Part shown: positions 1-8,535 of the stretch, one piece after another
How the letters are laid out: the number at the start of each line of letters is the position of its first letter
Numbering within the stretch: the first letter of the stretch is position 1
Assembly (NCBI RefSeq): GCF_002953135.1
Contig: NZ_CP026372.1
Location: forward strand, 1,054,001 to 1,118,000
Source: Sphingobium sp. SCG-1
GTDB lineage: Bacteria > Pseudomonadota > Alphaproteobacteria > Sphingomonadales > Sphingomonadaceae
DNA: 64,000 nt
Reading direction: 5' to 3'
Program-made: the position numbers and the translations under genes
The notes under the pieces: model-generated
The model's input: the letters and a program-made list of their open reading frames with translations, nothing else
Database searches by the model: none
What the model was told of the DNA's origin: nothing

Positions 1-1376
1 GCGATCGCATAATAATTGGCGAGGCCACGTAGCTCCGAGTTGTAGGCAATGACCATTTCCGCGACACTGGAGTCGAGGAACTGCGGACGTACCCGGCCAT
101 TCCTCAGATCGAGGTTGCCGAGTTTCTTGCGCCTGCAGAACCCATAGACCCGAGACCTCGGCACCCACAGCTTGATATTGCCCCGCGTTGGTCGGCGACG
201 GACACGACGTGATCCGCCACCGACCTTCGACCGCCCTGCCATTGATCCGGCAGACCGCAACGTGAAGGCGCAAACGTGGAAGCCAAGGAACGGCGATCCC
301 TTCGATGCATCACTGACCCGCGTCTTCTCCGGTGACACTTCAAGGTTGAGCCGATCACGAAGGAACGCTTCGATTTCAGCCCTGATCCTTGTTGCATCAG
401 CCTTGCTGCCGATTACACCGACGAGAAAGTCGTCGGCGTAGCGACAATAGCGCAGGCGCCGGAAGTCCGGGTCCATTGGATCGACAGACGGACATGCCCG
501 CCTTTCTTTCGTGACTGCCTTGATCCGCTTCAACAGGTTACGAACCTTGGCATCGTCCGCGCCACCGGCGCGGAGCGCATCGATCTCGGCACGATAATCA
601 GCGATCTGGCGAGATAGACGCGTGTAGGCAGGATTTGCCCTGCGCGTTTTTCCCTGATCGAAGCCGACCCGCATTTCCTCCATGAACTCATCAAGCTCAT
701 GGAGATATATGTTGGCCAGCAAGGGCGAGATTACGCCGCCCTGAGGGGTGCCGCTATAGGTCCGCTCGAACGTCCAGTCGTCCATGACGCCCGCCTTCAA
801 CATCCGTTCGATCAGACCGATGAACCGAGGGTCATCGATGCGTTTCGAGAGAAGCCTAAGCAGGATGTCATGGTCGATGTTGTCGAAGAACCCGCGAACA
901 TCCACCTCGATCAGCCATTTCATGCCTGTCCAGGTATTACGGATCTCTTCGAGCGCCGTATGGCACGAGCGCCCCGTGCGGAACCCATGACTATGCTTTG
1001 AGAACACAGGATCATAGATTTGCGCGAGGACGATTCGAGCCGCTTCCTGAACAATGCGATCATCGACCGTAGGGATGCCCAATGGGCGCATTTTGCCATT
1101 GCCCTTGGGGATATAGACCCGTCTGACCGGTCGGGGGCGGTAAGTGCCATCGGCCACCTGCCGGGCGAGATTGGCTAACCTCTCAAGCGTCATGCCGTCG
1201 AAGCTTTGCCCGTCAACGCCCGGTGTCGCTGCACCCCGGTTCCGGGACACTTTGACATAGGCCCGTTCGTAGAGATGCGACGATCTCAACAAGCGGTGAA
1301 GACCATTGACCCGCTTTCCCGCCCGCGACAGGGCCGGAAGAGTCTCGAGCCTTCTCAGGATAATAGCGGCCTGCAT
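1..1376 (-). CDS. ltrA: Group II intron reverse transcriptase/maturase (partial)
   Basis: This is the intron-encoded protein that helps splicing and retrohoming. About 458 codons are visible and the frame is open to the window edge. The chosen ATG (1376-1374) is preceded by AAAGGA at good spacing. Visible hallmarks are TPGVDG near the N terminus, HGFR-GRSCH, a conserved FFDNIDH block, SGTPQGG-ISPLLANIYL, and the catalytic YADD at codons 313-316 (forward 429-440), followed by the thumb/X region. A charged insertion of about 50 residues sits before YADD, as in some mitochondrial-like intron proteins. The C-terminal maturase end is cut off. Confidence 0.93.
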   Translation of the reverse strand, partial: MQAAIILRRLETLPALSRAGKRVNGLHRLLRSSHLYERAYVKVSRNRGAATPGVDGQSFDGMTLERLANLARQVADGTYRPRPVRRVYIPKGNGKMRPLGIPTVDDRIVQEAARIVLAQIYDPVFSKHSHGFRTGRSCHTALEEIRNTWTGMKWLIEVDVRGFFDNIDHDILLRLLSKRIDDPRFIGLIERMLKAGVMDDWTFERTYSGTPQGGVISPLLANIYLHELDEFMEEMRVGFDQGKTRRANPAYTRLSRQIADYRAEIDALRAGGADDAKVRNLLKRIKAVTKERRACPSVDPMDPDFRRLRYCRYADDFLVGVIGSKADATRIRAEIEAFLRDRLNLEVSPEKTRVSDASKGSPFLGFHVCAFTLRSAGSMAGRSKVGGGSRRVRRRPTRGNIKLWVPRSRVYGFCRRKKLGNLDLRNGRVRPQFLDSSVAEMVIAYNSELRGLANYYAI

Positions 1377-1985
1377 CAGCAGTTCCTTTCCATCGATTGG
1401 TCGAGTTACGCAGAACTGCCGTCCTTCCCCCGCACCGGGCGGATTTCACGGTCGATCACTCGCCGCTTGTACCGCCGGTCCGTCCACCTCGCGGTGGCTG
1501 TCCCGGCCATTACACCGGGCATTCGAGTACTATGACGGCTCCGTCGCCATGCAGGTCCGATACGCTGGCCTGTTTAGGCGATCCCGTAGTTGCACGAGGA
1601 GGAGTCGCGATGCGTTTAGGTGCCCCGTTCGTTTCCTTGATCCCCTGACCGGGGCCGCGCCGTGCAGACTGGCGGCGATTCGCTAGGCCGCGCTCCTCGC
1701 CCTGCACGAAATGGCGTGTCATCCGCGTTCGCCATCGCTCACCTATTAACCGCTGGAAACTGGGATTCAGACAATCCAGTCTTCACCATGCGCACCTTGC
1801 CCGGAGGTCAGCCGCCCGACTGCGGAGTCAGGCTTCGATCCCTTCACCGACATGCTATGGTCCCGTTTCCCTTTCGGAATCTCAGCCGGCTCATCACCAG
1901 CACCGGTAAGTCGGTCAGGCAGAAACTGTGCCAGTAAGTTTCGTTCGGTAGAACACTCCTTTCTTCTCGCGCCACAACGGCGCAC
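1..1985 (-). mobile_element. Group II intron, 5' part and ORF (3' end outside window)
   Basis: Read on the minus strand, the ribozyme appears to begin at 1985 with the GTGCG start typical of bacterial group II introns. About 600 bases of non-coding, structured-looking RNA (1985 to 1377) then lead into the intron-encoded reverse transcriptase. Domains V and VI and the 3' splice site would lie left of position 1. The exact 5' boundary is inferred from the GTGCG motif and from the distance to the ORF, which fits the usual domain I-IV length. The 5' exon lies above 1985, in the non-coding stretch before ardC, so the intron appears to sit between genes. Confidence 0.7.
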
Positions 1986-2251
1986 GGCCTTCGGTGACGA
2001 TCGCTGGCGTGGCCGCGGACGCCGCGCCGACGCGCGGCGGTATTGTCTGTGCCTCTCCCGGTACGGCGGGTGCGGGCGGCGCTCCCGGCTAGGCCCGACG
2101 CGGGCGAAGCCAACCCCTTCGGGGTGCTCCACTGTGTTCCGCCCGTTGGTGTCTTCGCCCGCTCGAAGCCGGGCCTCTTGGTCGCGTCTCGCCGCCCACC
2201 CCCGCCTTCCGGGGAGGCTTGCTGCTTTTTGGGTGGCGATGGAGGACCGCG
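1986..2251 (+). other. Non-coding GC-rich leader before ardC
   Basis: No convincing reading frame is visible between the intron start and ardC. The stretch has several GC-rich inverted segments and ends in a GGAGG six bases before the ardC ATG. Its general make-up, a long C-rich and hairpin-prone 5' leader, resembles the leaders before DUF736 (6957-7268) and the small gene at 9350. A regulatory role is an inference. Confidence 0.35.
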
Positions 2252-3223
2252 ATGCGCAAAGCTGCCAGCCGCCGTGCCCGCCGAGAGGTTGCGGGCGACA
2301 ATCATCAGACCGAGAAACGTGCCAACCTCAATGACGAGGTGACCGCCCGGATCGTCGCCGAGCTTGAGGCCGGGCGGTTTCCCTGGGTCCAGCCTTGGGG
2401 ACGAACCGGCGGAACTGGTCCCGGCCTGCCGCGCAACGCCCGCACCGCCCGGACCTATTCGGGCGTCAATATCCTGATCCTGTGGGGCGCGGTCATCGAA
2501 CATGGCTGGCCTTCGCAAAGCTGGCTGACCTTCCGGCAGGCGCAGGAGGCGGGCGGCTGCGTCCGCAAGGGCGAGCATGGCGTGACCGTGTTCTATGCCG
2601 ACCGCTTCACCCCCGAAGCCGAGAAGGAACGCGCCCAGCGCGACGGCGACGAGGCCCGCGCCGTGCCCTTTCTGAAGCGGTTCACCGTGTTCAACGTCGG
2701 GCAGTGCGAGGGCTTGCGCGCCGGACTGGCGTCCGATCCCGCGCCGCTGCCCGAACGCGAGATCGTGCCCGTTGCCGAGGAAGTCATCGCGGCCTCAGGC
2801 GTCGATTTCCGCATCGGCGGGTCCAAGGCATTCTACGCGCCCGACCCCGATTTCGTGCAGGTGCCGCCGCAACCCGCCTTCTTCGATCAGATCAACTATT
2901 ACCGGACCTGCCTGCACGAACTGACCCACGCGACCGGCCACCCCAAGCGGCTCGGGCGCGACTTGAAGAATGCGTTCGGCAGCAAGGATTATGCGCGCGA
3001 GGAACTGGTCGCCGAGATGGGATCGGCCTTCCTCTGTGCCGCGCTCGGCATCGTCCCCACCGTCCGCCATGCCGACTATATCGGCTCTTGGCTGGAGGTT
3101 CTGCGCGAGGACAATCGCGCGATCTTCCGCGCGGCGAGCGCCGCCACCAAAGCCGCCGACTGGCTGCTCGCCCGGCATCGGGAAGCCCAAGAGGCCCGCG
3201 TGCAAGGGAGGATCGCGGCATGA
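2252..3223 (+). CDS. ardC: ArdC-family antirestriction protein
   Basis: This 323-residue protein has the two-part layout of ArdC/DUF1738 proteins. The N-terminal ssDNA-binding region contains the conserved RFPWVQPW-type segment and NILILWG, and the C-terminal zincin domain carries HELTH at about residues 222-226 followed by TGH. ArdC proteins are carried by plasmids and conjugative elements and are thought to protect incoming single-stranded DNA from host restriction. The ATG at 2252 is preferred because GGAGG lies six bases upstream. The stop overlaps the start of the DUF2958 gene (ATGA), so the two are co-translated. Confidence 0.92.
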   Translation: MRKAASRRARREVAGDNHQTEKRANLNDEVTARIVAELEAGRFPWVQPWGRTGGTGPGLPRNARTARTYSGVNILILWGAVIEHGWPSQSWLTFRQAQEAGGCVRKGEHGVTVFYADRFTPEAEKERAQRDGDEARAVPFLKRFTVFNVGQCEGLRAGLASDPAPLPEREIVPVAEEVIAASGVDFRIGGSKAFYAPDPDFVQVPPQPAFFDQINYYRTCLHELTHATGHPKRLGRDLKNAFGSKDYAREELVAEMGSAFLCAALGIVPTVRHADYIGSWLEVLREDNRAIFRAASAATKAADWLLARHREAQEARVQGRIAA

Positions 3224-3630
3224 TCCTCCTGACCCCCGATCTTCGCTTCGCGCTGCGCGTGAACGCCATCAACCACCGCGCCGCCCAGCGCGACGAGAAG
3301 CCCGAACCCGACCCGGTTCCTGTCCTGAAACTGTTCAATCCGGTGGGCGCAGCGACATGGCTGGCGACCGAATTGGATAGCGACGACGACACCCTGTTCG
3401 GCCTCGCAGACCTTGGCTTCGGATGCCCCGAACTCGGCTATTTCAGCCTGTCCGAGATCGCTTCGGTTCGTCTGCCGTTCGGCCTCGGCATCGAGCGCGA
3501 TATCGGGTTCGAGACGCCGCACAGCCTAGCGGTTTGGGCCGCTGCCGCCCGCCGAACCGGATCGATCCTATCGGCTCAACAGCTACTCCGCAGCACCGGA
3601 GCCAACCAGCTTCCGCCCCGAGGCGGATGA
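3220..3630 (+). CDS. DUF2958 domain protein
   Basis: This 136-residue protein contains the DUF2958 pattern: an N-terminal LLTPDLR segment, a KLFNPVGAATWLATELD core, and the DLGFGCPELGYFSLSEI stretch. The function of DUF2958 is unknown. It regularly accompanies ArdC and ParB-like genes on plasmids and integrative elements. The start codon overlaps the ardC stop by four bases. A distinct ribosome-binding site (AAGGAG) precedes the next gene, so these three probably form one early-expressed transfer cassette. Confidence 0.88.
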   Translation: MILLTPDLRFALRVNAINHRAAQRDEKPEPDPVPVLKLFNPVGAATWLATELDSDDDTLFGLADLGFGCPELGYFSLSEIASVRLPFGLGIERDIGFETPHSLAVWAAAARRTGSILSAQQLLRSTGANQLPPRGG

Positions 3631-3715
3631 CGCAGGCGGCCGTTTGCCGCTCATCGTAAGCCGATCCGCCAAACCCGGAAAGAGCGACGGACCGGCACTC
3701 ACAAGGAGTGAAGTC

Positions 3716-5488
3716 ATGAAACTCGAATTCATCGACATTGGCAACATCGACGACAGCGCCGTGAACATGCGCCACGGCAAGAAGGCTCCCGATGTGTCCG
3801 ACATCCTGCCGACCGTGCGCAAGCGCGGCATCATCGTCCCCGTCATCCTGCGCCCCGGCGTCGCCGAAGGCCGGTTCGAACTGGTCGCGGGGCGCAGGCG
3901 CGTCCATGCCGCCCGGCTCGCGCGGGCCGACGAGTGCGCGGATCCCGAGCTTGGCCGGGTGCCGTCCGCGATCATGGAGGCGGGCGACGATGCTGCCGCG
4001 CTCGAAGCCTCGCTGATCGAGAACTTGGCGCGGCTCGACCCCGACGAGGTGACACAGTGGGAAACCTTCACCCGGCTGGTCAAGGAAGGCCGCGAGGTGG
4101 ACGACATCGCCGCCACCTTCGGCCTTCCCGACCTGACCATCCGCCGCGTGCTGGCGCTCGGCAACCTGCTGCCGCGCATCCGCCAACTTTACCGCGAAGA
4201 GAAGATCGACCGCACCACCGTCCGCCACCTGACCCTTGCCAGCAAGAGCCAGCAAAAGGCGTGGCTGGCGCTCTACGACGACCCCGACAACTACACGCCG
4301 ACCGGCCATCAATTGAAGGCGTGGCTGTTCGGTGGGCAGTCGATCGCGGCGAAGGTCGCGCTGTTCGACCTCGCCACCTATGCGGGCGCGACCGTCGCCG
4401 ACCTGTTCGGCGACGACCGCTATTTCGCGGACCCCGAGGCGTTCTGGACCGCGCAGAATGAAGCCATCGAGGCACGGCGGACGGCCTATCTGGAGGACGG
4501 CTGGAGCGATGTCGTGATCGTCCCGGCGTCCGAGCATTTCCATTCGTGGGAATATGAGAAGGCCCCCAAGCGCAAGGGCGGGCGTGTCTATGTCGATGTC
4601 CGCTCGACCGGCGAGGTGACCTTCCACGAAGGCTATCTGACCCGCAAGGAAGCCCGGCGCGCTGCCAGCGGGGACACCCCGGAGGGGCCAAAGCCGCAGC
4701 GCCCGGAACTGACATCGACCTTGCAGACCTATGTCGATCTGCACCGTCACGCCGCCGTCCGCGCCGCCCTGCTGGCCCGACCCGAGGTGGCGCTCCGCTT
4801 GATGGTCGCCCACGCCGTGGTCGGCTCGCACCTGTGGCGGGTGTCCCCCGAGCCGCAGACCACGCGCAACGACGAGGTGCGCGAAAGCCTCGAGGCCGCG
4901 CGCGGCGAGACGGTGTTCGACGAGCGCCGCCGCGCCGTGCTCGCGCTGCTCGGCTTCTCGTCAGAGGAGCCGACCGTCACCGGGGGAAACGGCGACGACT
5001 ATGGCGTCGCAGGCGTGTTCCTGCGCCTCGTCGAGCTTCCCGATCCCGCCGTCATGGAGGTGATCGCGGTCGTCATCGGCGAAACGCTGGCGGCGGGCAG
5101 CGCCGCCGTTGCGGCGGTCGGCACCGAGATCGGCATCGACATGGCCGATTGGTGGCAGGCGGACGAGGCGCTGTTCGGCCTGATCCGCGACCGCGAGGTG
5201 CTGGGCCGGATGGTCGCCGAGGTGGCGGGAGAGACGGTCGCCAGCGCCAATGCGGGCGAGAAGTCCAAGACCTTGAAGCGGATCATCGCCGACCATCTGG
5301 CGGGCAATGACGGACGCCCCAAAGTCGAGCGCTGGGTGCCGCGCTGGATGCAATTCCCGTCGAGCGCCTATACCACGCGCGGCGGCGTCGGCACCGTCGC
5401 GGCCCACGCCAAGGTCGATGCCGCGCGCGATGTCGCGACCGCGCCGGACCCCGAGGAACAGCACGAGCCGTTCGCCGAAGCGGCGTGA
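3716..5488 (+). CDS. ParB/KorB-like DNA-binding protein, long form
   Basis: This 590-residue protein has a ParB N-terminal domain with a GRRRVHAARLA box at about residues 60-70 and an ENLARLDPDE box at about 100. A helix-turn-helix region (DIAATFGLPDLTIRRVLALG) follows at about 125-145, and a C-terminal half of about 400 residues has no motif I recognise. The start is the ATG at 3716 behind AAGGAG. ParB-like proteins of this length beside ArdC and DUF2958 are typical of alphaproteobacterial plasmids and ICEs. No ParA partner is visible, so a role in gene regulation or DNA processing is as likely as partition. Confidence 0.87.
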   Translation: MKLEFIDIGNIDDSAVNMRHGKKAPDVSDILPTVRKRGIIVPVILRPGVAEGRFELVAGRRRVHAARLARADECADPELGRVPSAIMEAGDDAAALEASLIENLARLDPDEVTQWETFTRLVKEGREVDDIAATFGLPDLTIRRVLALGNLLPRIRQLYREEKIDRTTVRHLTLASKSQQKAWLALYDDPDNYTPTGHQLKAWLFGGQSIAAKVALFDLATYAGATVADLFGDDRYFADPEAFWTAQNEAIEARRTAYLEDGWSDVVIVPASEHFHSWEYEKAPKRKGGRVYVDVRSTGEVTFHEGYLTRKEARRAASGDTPEGPKPQRPELTSTLQTYVDLHRHAAVRAALLARPEVALRLMVAHAVVGSHLWRVSPEPQTTRNDEVRESLEAARGETVFDERRRAVLALLGFSSEEPTVTGGNGDDYGVAGVFLRLVELPDPAVMEVIAVVIGETLAAGSAAVAAVGTEIGIDMADWWQADEALFGLIRDREVLGRMVAEVAGETVASANAGEKSKTLKRIIADHLAGNDGRPKVERWVPRWMQFPSSAYTTRGGVGTVAAHAKVDAARDVATAPDPEEQHEPFAEAA

Positions 5489-5494
5489 TTGATT

Positions 5495-5581
5495 GCGGGC
5501 GGGGGAAACCCCGCCCGCTATTCGGACCCCCAAAATTCGGCCGCGCGCCTCCGCCGTTCCGGCGTCGGCGCGCGGATTTTT
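5495..5581 (+). terminator. Tandem hairpin terminators after the parB-like gene
   Basis: Two hairpins follow the stop. The first has a perfect 10-bp GC stem (5495-5504 with 5509-5518, loop GAAA). The second pairs CCGCGCGCC (5541-5549) with GGCGCGCGG (5567-5575) around an inner hairpin and is followed by ATTTTT, as in a Rho-independent terminator. Confidence 0.75.
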
Positions 5582-5610
5582 GTGTGTCTCTCTAGGAGTT
5601 CGCCAAATCG

Positions 5611-6530
5611 ATGCCGTCTGGCTATGATCCCGGCCGGGGGGGGCATGGGCGATTTGGGCGGAGTTCAAGGAAAAGCCGTTCGAGACCTATTTTCTCGCGG
5701 AGATGGCCCGCCGGACCAGCGTCCTCTTCTCACCCGATCAAACAGACGAAGGCATCCTCGGCTTCGACGGCGCATTCTTCGTGCCCGACCCCGACTTTCG
5801 ATTCCTCTTCCCCTTCATCCGGTCCCGCCGCTGGCCCCATTTTGCCGGCATGTCCGCGTCGGAGATCGACCATTTCGGCCAAGCGCTCGACGCGCGCCTG
5901 CCGCCGTTCAACCTCAATCTCTTCGTGCAATATAAGCGGCCCGAATGGATGCGACGGTCTAGCGCAACCGAATGGGCGAGCTGGAACGCGGCCTATTACC
6001 GCTACACGATCGACCCCAAGCAGCAGGGCCTGCTCGAGAAGATTCTCGCCACCGCCGCCGGCCGCGCTGCCGTCGTTTATGCCTCCCCCGCTTTCTGGGC
6101 GAATAGCGACCTGTTCGCGCTGGCAGGGTCCAATAGCATCATCGCGAGCAGCAACATCGCGAGCGCCGACATGCTGACCGGCCACGACCGCTTCACCTAT
6201 ACGGTCCCCGGCGGCCACGGGATCGCCCATTCCGAGCCGGAAAATATCGAAGGCCCGTCCCTCGACGCCATATTCGCTGGCGCCGCCGACAACGAGCGGC
6301 TGCCCTTCAGCAAACATGTGAAGGCAACCGCCAACCTGATTGAGCGCGGCCTCGACGAGGGTTCGACCGACTACGCCCTCTGGCAGTCGGCGCGCGAGGC
6401 GATCCTCGGCGGCGACTTCGCCGATGCTTTTCCGCGCGCCCGCGGCACCTGGATCGACGCCGTGGTCTCGATGATGGCCTTCTCGCAGGCATCCGAAATC
6501 CGCATCGCGGCGGTCGGCACCAACGAATAA
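5611..6530 (+). CDS. Unknown protein, possible PD-(D/E)XK type; frame broken at a G8 tract
   Basis: From position 5643 onward a long open frame encodes about 300 residues, in phase with the first ATG at 5703. The start most consistent with a Shine-Dalgarno site (AGGAG) is the ATG at 5611, which is in another frame. Adding one G to the run of eight at 5636-5643 joins the two and gives a continuous protein starting MPSGYDPGRGG. Visible motifs include GFDGAFF and, about 50 residues on, LFVQYKRPEW. The D...QxK spacing is compatible with a PD-(D/E)XK nuclease core, but this is weak. I do not recognise the family. Either the gene is slippage-controlled, broken, or the tract is misread. Confidence 0.6.
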
Positions 6531-6540
6531 AAGGAGGGTG

Positions 6541-6956
6541 TCAGCGCAGCCGCGCACACCAGCCGGGCTTCGGCCGACCGCGCGGCCACCAGCCGCAACG
6601 CCCATCCGAACCAGTTCTGAGCCGAGGTCGCGGCCATCGGGCATGACGGTCGCGACAGTGCGGTTATAGCTGCGGCCGATCCGACGAAAAGTCACGTCGC
6701 GGCCCGTGAGCAAGGACGTCGCCTGATCTTTCGCGCGCAATCCGAGCTCAACCTCGCCAGCGCATCGGGCCTGTTCGCGATGTGTTTCGGGGGCATCGAT
6801 CCCCGCGATCCTGATCCGCTCCCCGCTTTCCAGCCGGAACGTGTCGCCGTCCGTGACCCAGGCGACTCGCCCCGAACCGTCATGCTTTGCTGCACTGGCG
6901 GATTGGGCAGGCGTTGACGCGCTAACCAGCGCGAGGATCGCAAAGACACGAGACAT
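6541..6956 (-). pseudogene. Secreted thermonuclease (SNase family), frameshifted near the C terminus
   Basis: Read from the ATG at 6956, the protein has a signal peptide ending around AQSASA and then the SNase core (DGDTFRLESGERIRIAGIDAPE). The frame is intact to about position 6590. One base is then missing: inserting one base after the GVAA codons restores WWPRGRPKPGWCARLR and a stop at 6543-6541, a plausible native C terminus. Without the insertion the frame runs on antisense to the neighbouring plus-strand gene, which is unlikely to be real. SNase-like nucleases are common in transfer regions of alphaproteobacterial elements. Confidence 0.7.
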
Positions 6957-7268
6957 GGTCGCGATTATCGCGGTTCTAAATGCCGCTTGCCGAGCAACGA
7001 CCACTCATTCAGACCTCCCGCACGCCGACTGCCGCCCTGAGCGGACCTCTCATCCGGCGGGTCTGGCGGGGTCCGCCGGTCCCGCAACGACGTCGCCGAC
7101 CTTCTTCCCCGGCTCGGTAACCCTCGCCTTCCTCGCGAGGCAAGAAGCCCGGCTTTGGCCGTCCTCCGCTTCGCTTCGGCCTTGCGGTGCGGGACCGTGC
7201 TCCGCCCGCCTGATCGACCGCCTGTCGAGGCCGCATCGGGCGGCATCGCATCAATGAAGGAGGTTATC
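6957..7268 (+). other. Non-coding leader between the divergent nuclease and DUF736 genes
   Basis: No gene is visible in these 312 bases. The stretch must hold the promoters of two divergent genes. It contains several short inverted repeats and CT-rich motifs such as CCTCCGCTTCGCTTCGG and GTGCTCCGCCCG. The latter is close to GTGTTCCGCCCG in the ardC leader. It ends in AAGGAGG, five bases from the DUF736 ATG. Confidence 0.35.
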
Positions 7269-7568
7269 ATGGCACAGATCGGCAGCTTCACTCGCGGCGA
7301 AAACGGCATCTACACCGGCGAAATCCGGACCCTGACGCTTCGCGTCAAGGCGACCATCCGGCCCTGCGAGCGCGACAACGACAAGTCTCCCGACCACCGG
7401 GTCAGCGCGAACGGCGTCGAGTTCGGTGCGGCCTGGACCAAGGCGGCGCGCGAGACCGGCGTGGAATATCTGAGCCTCAAGCTCGACGATCCCTCGTTCC
7501 CGGCGCCGATCTACGCGACGCTCAGCCAGGGCGACAACGGCGAGCACAAGCTCATCTGGTCCCGCTGA
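7269..7568 (+). CDS. DUF736 domain protein
   Basis: This 99-residue protein matches DUF736: MAQIGSF at the N terminus, GEIRTLTLRVKA, a SPDHRV segment and a PIYATL-type C terminus. DUF736 proteins are small and mostly found on plasmids and ICEs of Alphaproteobacteria. Their function is not established. The start at 7269 is supported by a strong AAGGAGG site five bases upstream. A perfect 11-bp GC hairpin (7575-7585 with 7591-7601) follows the stop and could end the transcript. Confidence 0.92.
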   Translation: MAQIGSFTRGENGIYTGEIRTLTLRVKATIRPCERDNDKSPDHRVSANGVEFGAAWTKAARETGVEYLSLKLDDPSFPAPIYATLSQGDNGEHKLIWSR

Positions 7569-7574
7569 ACGCTC

Positions 7575-7601
7575 CGGCCCCGCGCGCCGAGCGCGGGGCC
7601 G
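7575..7601 (+). terminator. GC hairpin after DUF736
   Basis: CGGCCCCGCGC (7575-7585) pairs perfectly with GCGCGGGGCCG (7591-7601) around a five-base loop directly after the DUF736 stop. There is no T-run, so it may act as an attenuating or stabilising hairpin instead of an intrinsic terminator. Confidence 0.5.
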
Positions 7602-7724
7602 AGAATCTCGGGTGTGTCGAAAATGGCCTGCCCGATTCCGACACTCCCCGTTCGATGCCGCGCCCGCCATTCCCGGGGCCGTGGATGGCACACCGCCGTC
7701 CGAAACGAGCACCGGACAGCCAAG

Positions 7725-7958
7725 ATGGATAGTGACGACGACATCTCGCGCGCGAACCGCGCCAAACGCGGCTCCCCCTATCTCAATACCGATCAGGCGG
7801 CGGCCTATCTGAAGATCTCGGGCCGCTTGCTGCGCCGCTTGCGGCGCGCTGGCAAGGGGCCGGTTTTCCGCCTCCACAGCCGCTTCGTACAATATCATAT
7901 CGACGACCTCGACGCCTGGTCCGAGGCGCAGGCAGTCGGGGGGAAGCGCCATGACTAG
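7725..7958 (+). CDS. Small helix-turn-helix DNA-binding protein (MerR/excisionase-like)
   Basis: This 77-residue protein contains a winged-helix pattern YLNTDQAAAYLKISGRLLRRLRRAGKGPVF...QYHIDDLDAW, as in AlpA/excisionase and MerR-like domains. The ATG at 7725 is chosen over an upstream in-frame start because the conserved domain begins about 18 residues later. The gene overlaps the signal peptidase gene by eight bases, so they form an operon. A role as transfer regulator is inferred from position. Confidence 0.82.
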   Translation: MDSDDDISRANRAKRGSPYLNTDQAAAYLKISGRLLRRLRRAGKGPVFRLHSRFVQYHIDDLDAWSEAQAVGGKRHD

Positions 7959-8535
7959 GCGCTCGGATCGCAGCGCCGAACTGCCGCTTCTCGCATGGGG
8001 CGACCAGCTCCGCGCCGATCGCGCGAAGCGCCGTCGGCTTGGTCATCGCATCGCGATCATCGGAGCCGGTATCGCGATTCTCGGGCTGACCATTGCTTTT
8101 CCGCCATCGCCGCGCCTCATTTGGAATGCCAGCGCCAGTGCCCCGGTCGGACTCTATGCCGTGACGCCGGGCAGCGAAGTCGACCCTGGCGACATGGTGA
8201 TCGCAAGGCTGCCCGATCCGTGGCGCAAATTGGCGGCCAGCCGCCGCTATCTCCCGGCTAATGTGCAGCTCGTGAAGCGTGTCGCGGCCGGGCCGGGCGA
8301 TGAGATTTGCGCGCTCGGACAGGAGATTTTCATCAACGGCCAATGGGCCGCCGAGCGGACCGCGGCCGATCCGCGCGGGCGTCCGATGCCCTGGTGGAGC
8401 GGCTGCAAGCGGCTACGCGGACACCAGTTCTTCCTGCTGACGGCGCGCAGCCCGGCATCGTTCGACGGGCGCTATTTCGGGCTCAGTGAGAATAGCCAGA
8501 TCATCGGCAAGGCGCGTCCGCTATGGACGCGCTGA
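7951..8535 (+). CDS. traF: TraF-type conjugative signal peptidase (S26 family)
   Basis: This 194-residue membrane-anchored peptidase has one N-terminal membrane segment at about residues 33-51. The S26 active-site region has Ser63 in SAPVGLY and Lys109 in QLVKRVAAGPGD. In RP4-like systems TraF processes and cyclises the pilin TrbC. The gene overlaps the HTH gene upstream (8 bases) and the transglycosylase gene downstream (13 bases). The pilin gene itself is not in the window and was probably lost in the deletion at 11807. Confidence 0.9.
   Translation: MTRRSDRSAELPLLAWGDQLRADRAKRRRLGHRIAIIGAGIAILGLTIAFPPSPRLIWNASASAPVGLYAVTPGSEVDPGDMVIARLPDPWRKLAASRRYLPANVQLVKRVAAGPGDEICALGQEIFINGQWAAERTAADPRGRPMPWWSGCKRLRGHQFFLLTARSPASFDGRYFGLSENSQIIGKARPLWTR

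Noticed and set aside
1844..2578. 244-codon minus-strand frame across the intron start and ardC
   Set aside because: It crosses the intron boundary and the ardC coding region without any domain.
3443..4831. 462-codon minus-strand frame
   Set aside because: It is the antisense shadow of the ParB-like gene in GC-rich DNA and has no family pattern.
5730..7004. Long minus-strand frame of 424 codons covering the nuclease and the neighbour
   Set aside because: Only its first part (to about 6590) is SNase. The rest is antisense to the plus-strand gene and arises from the frameshift in the nuclease.
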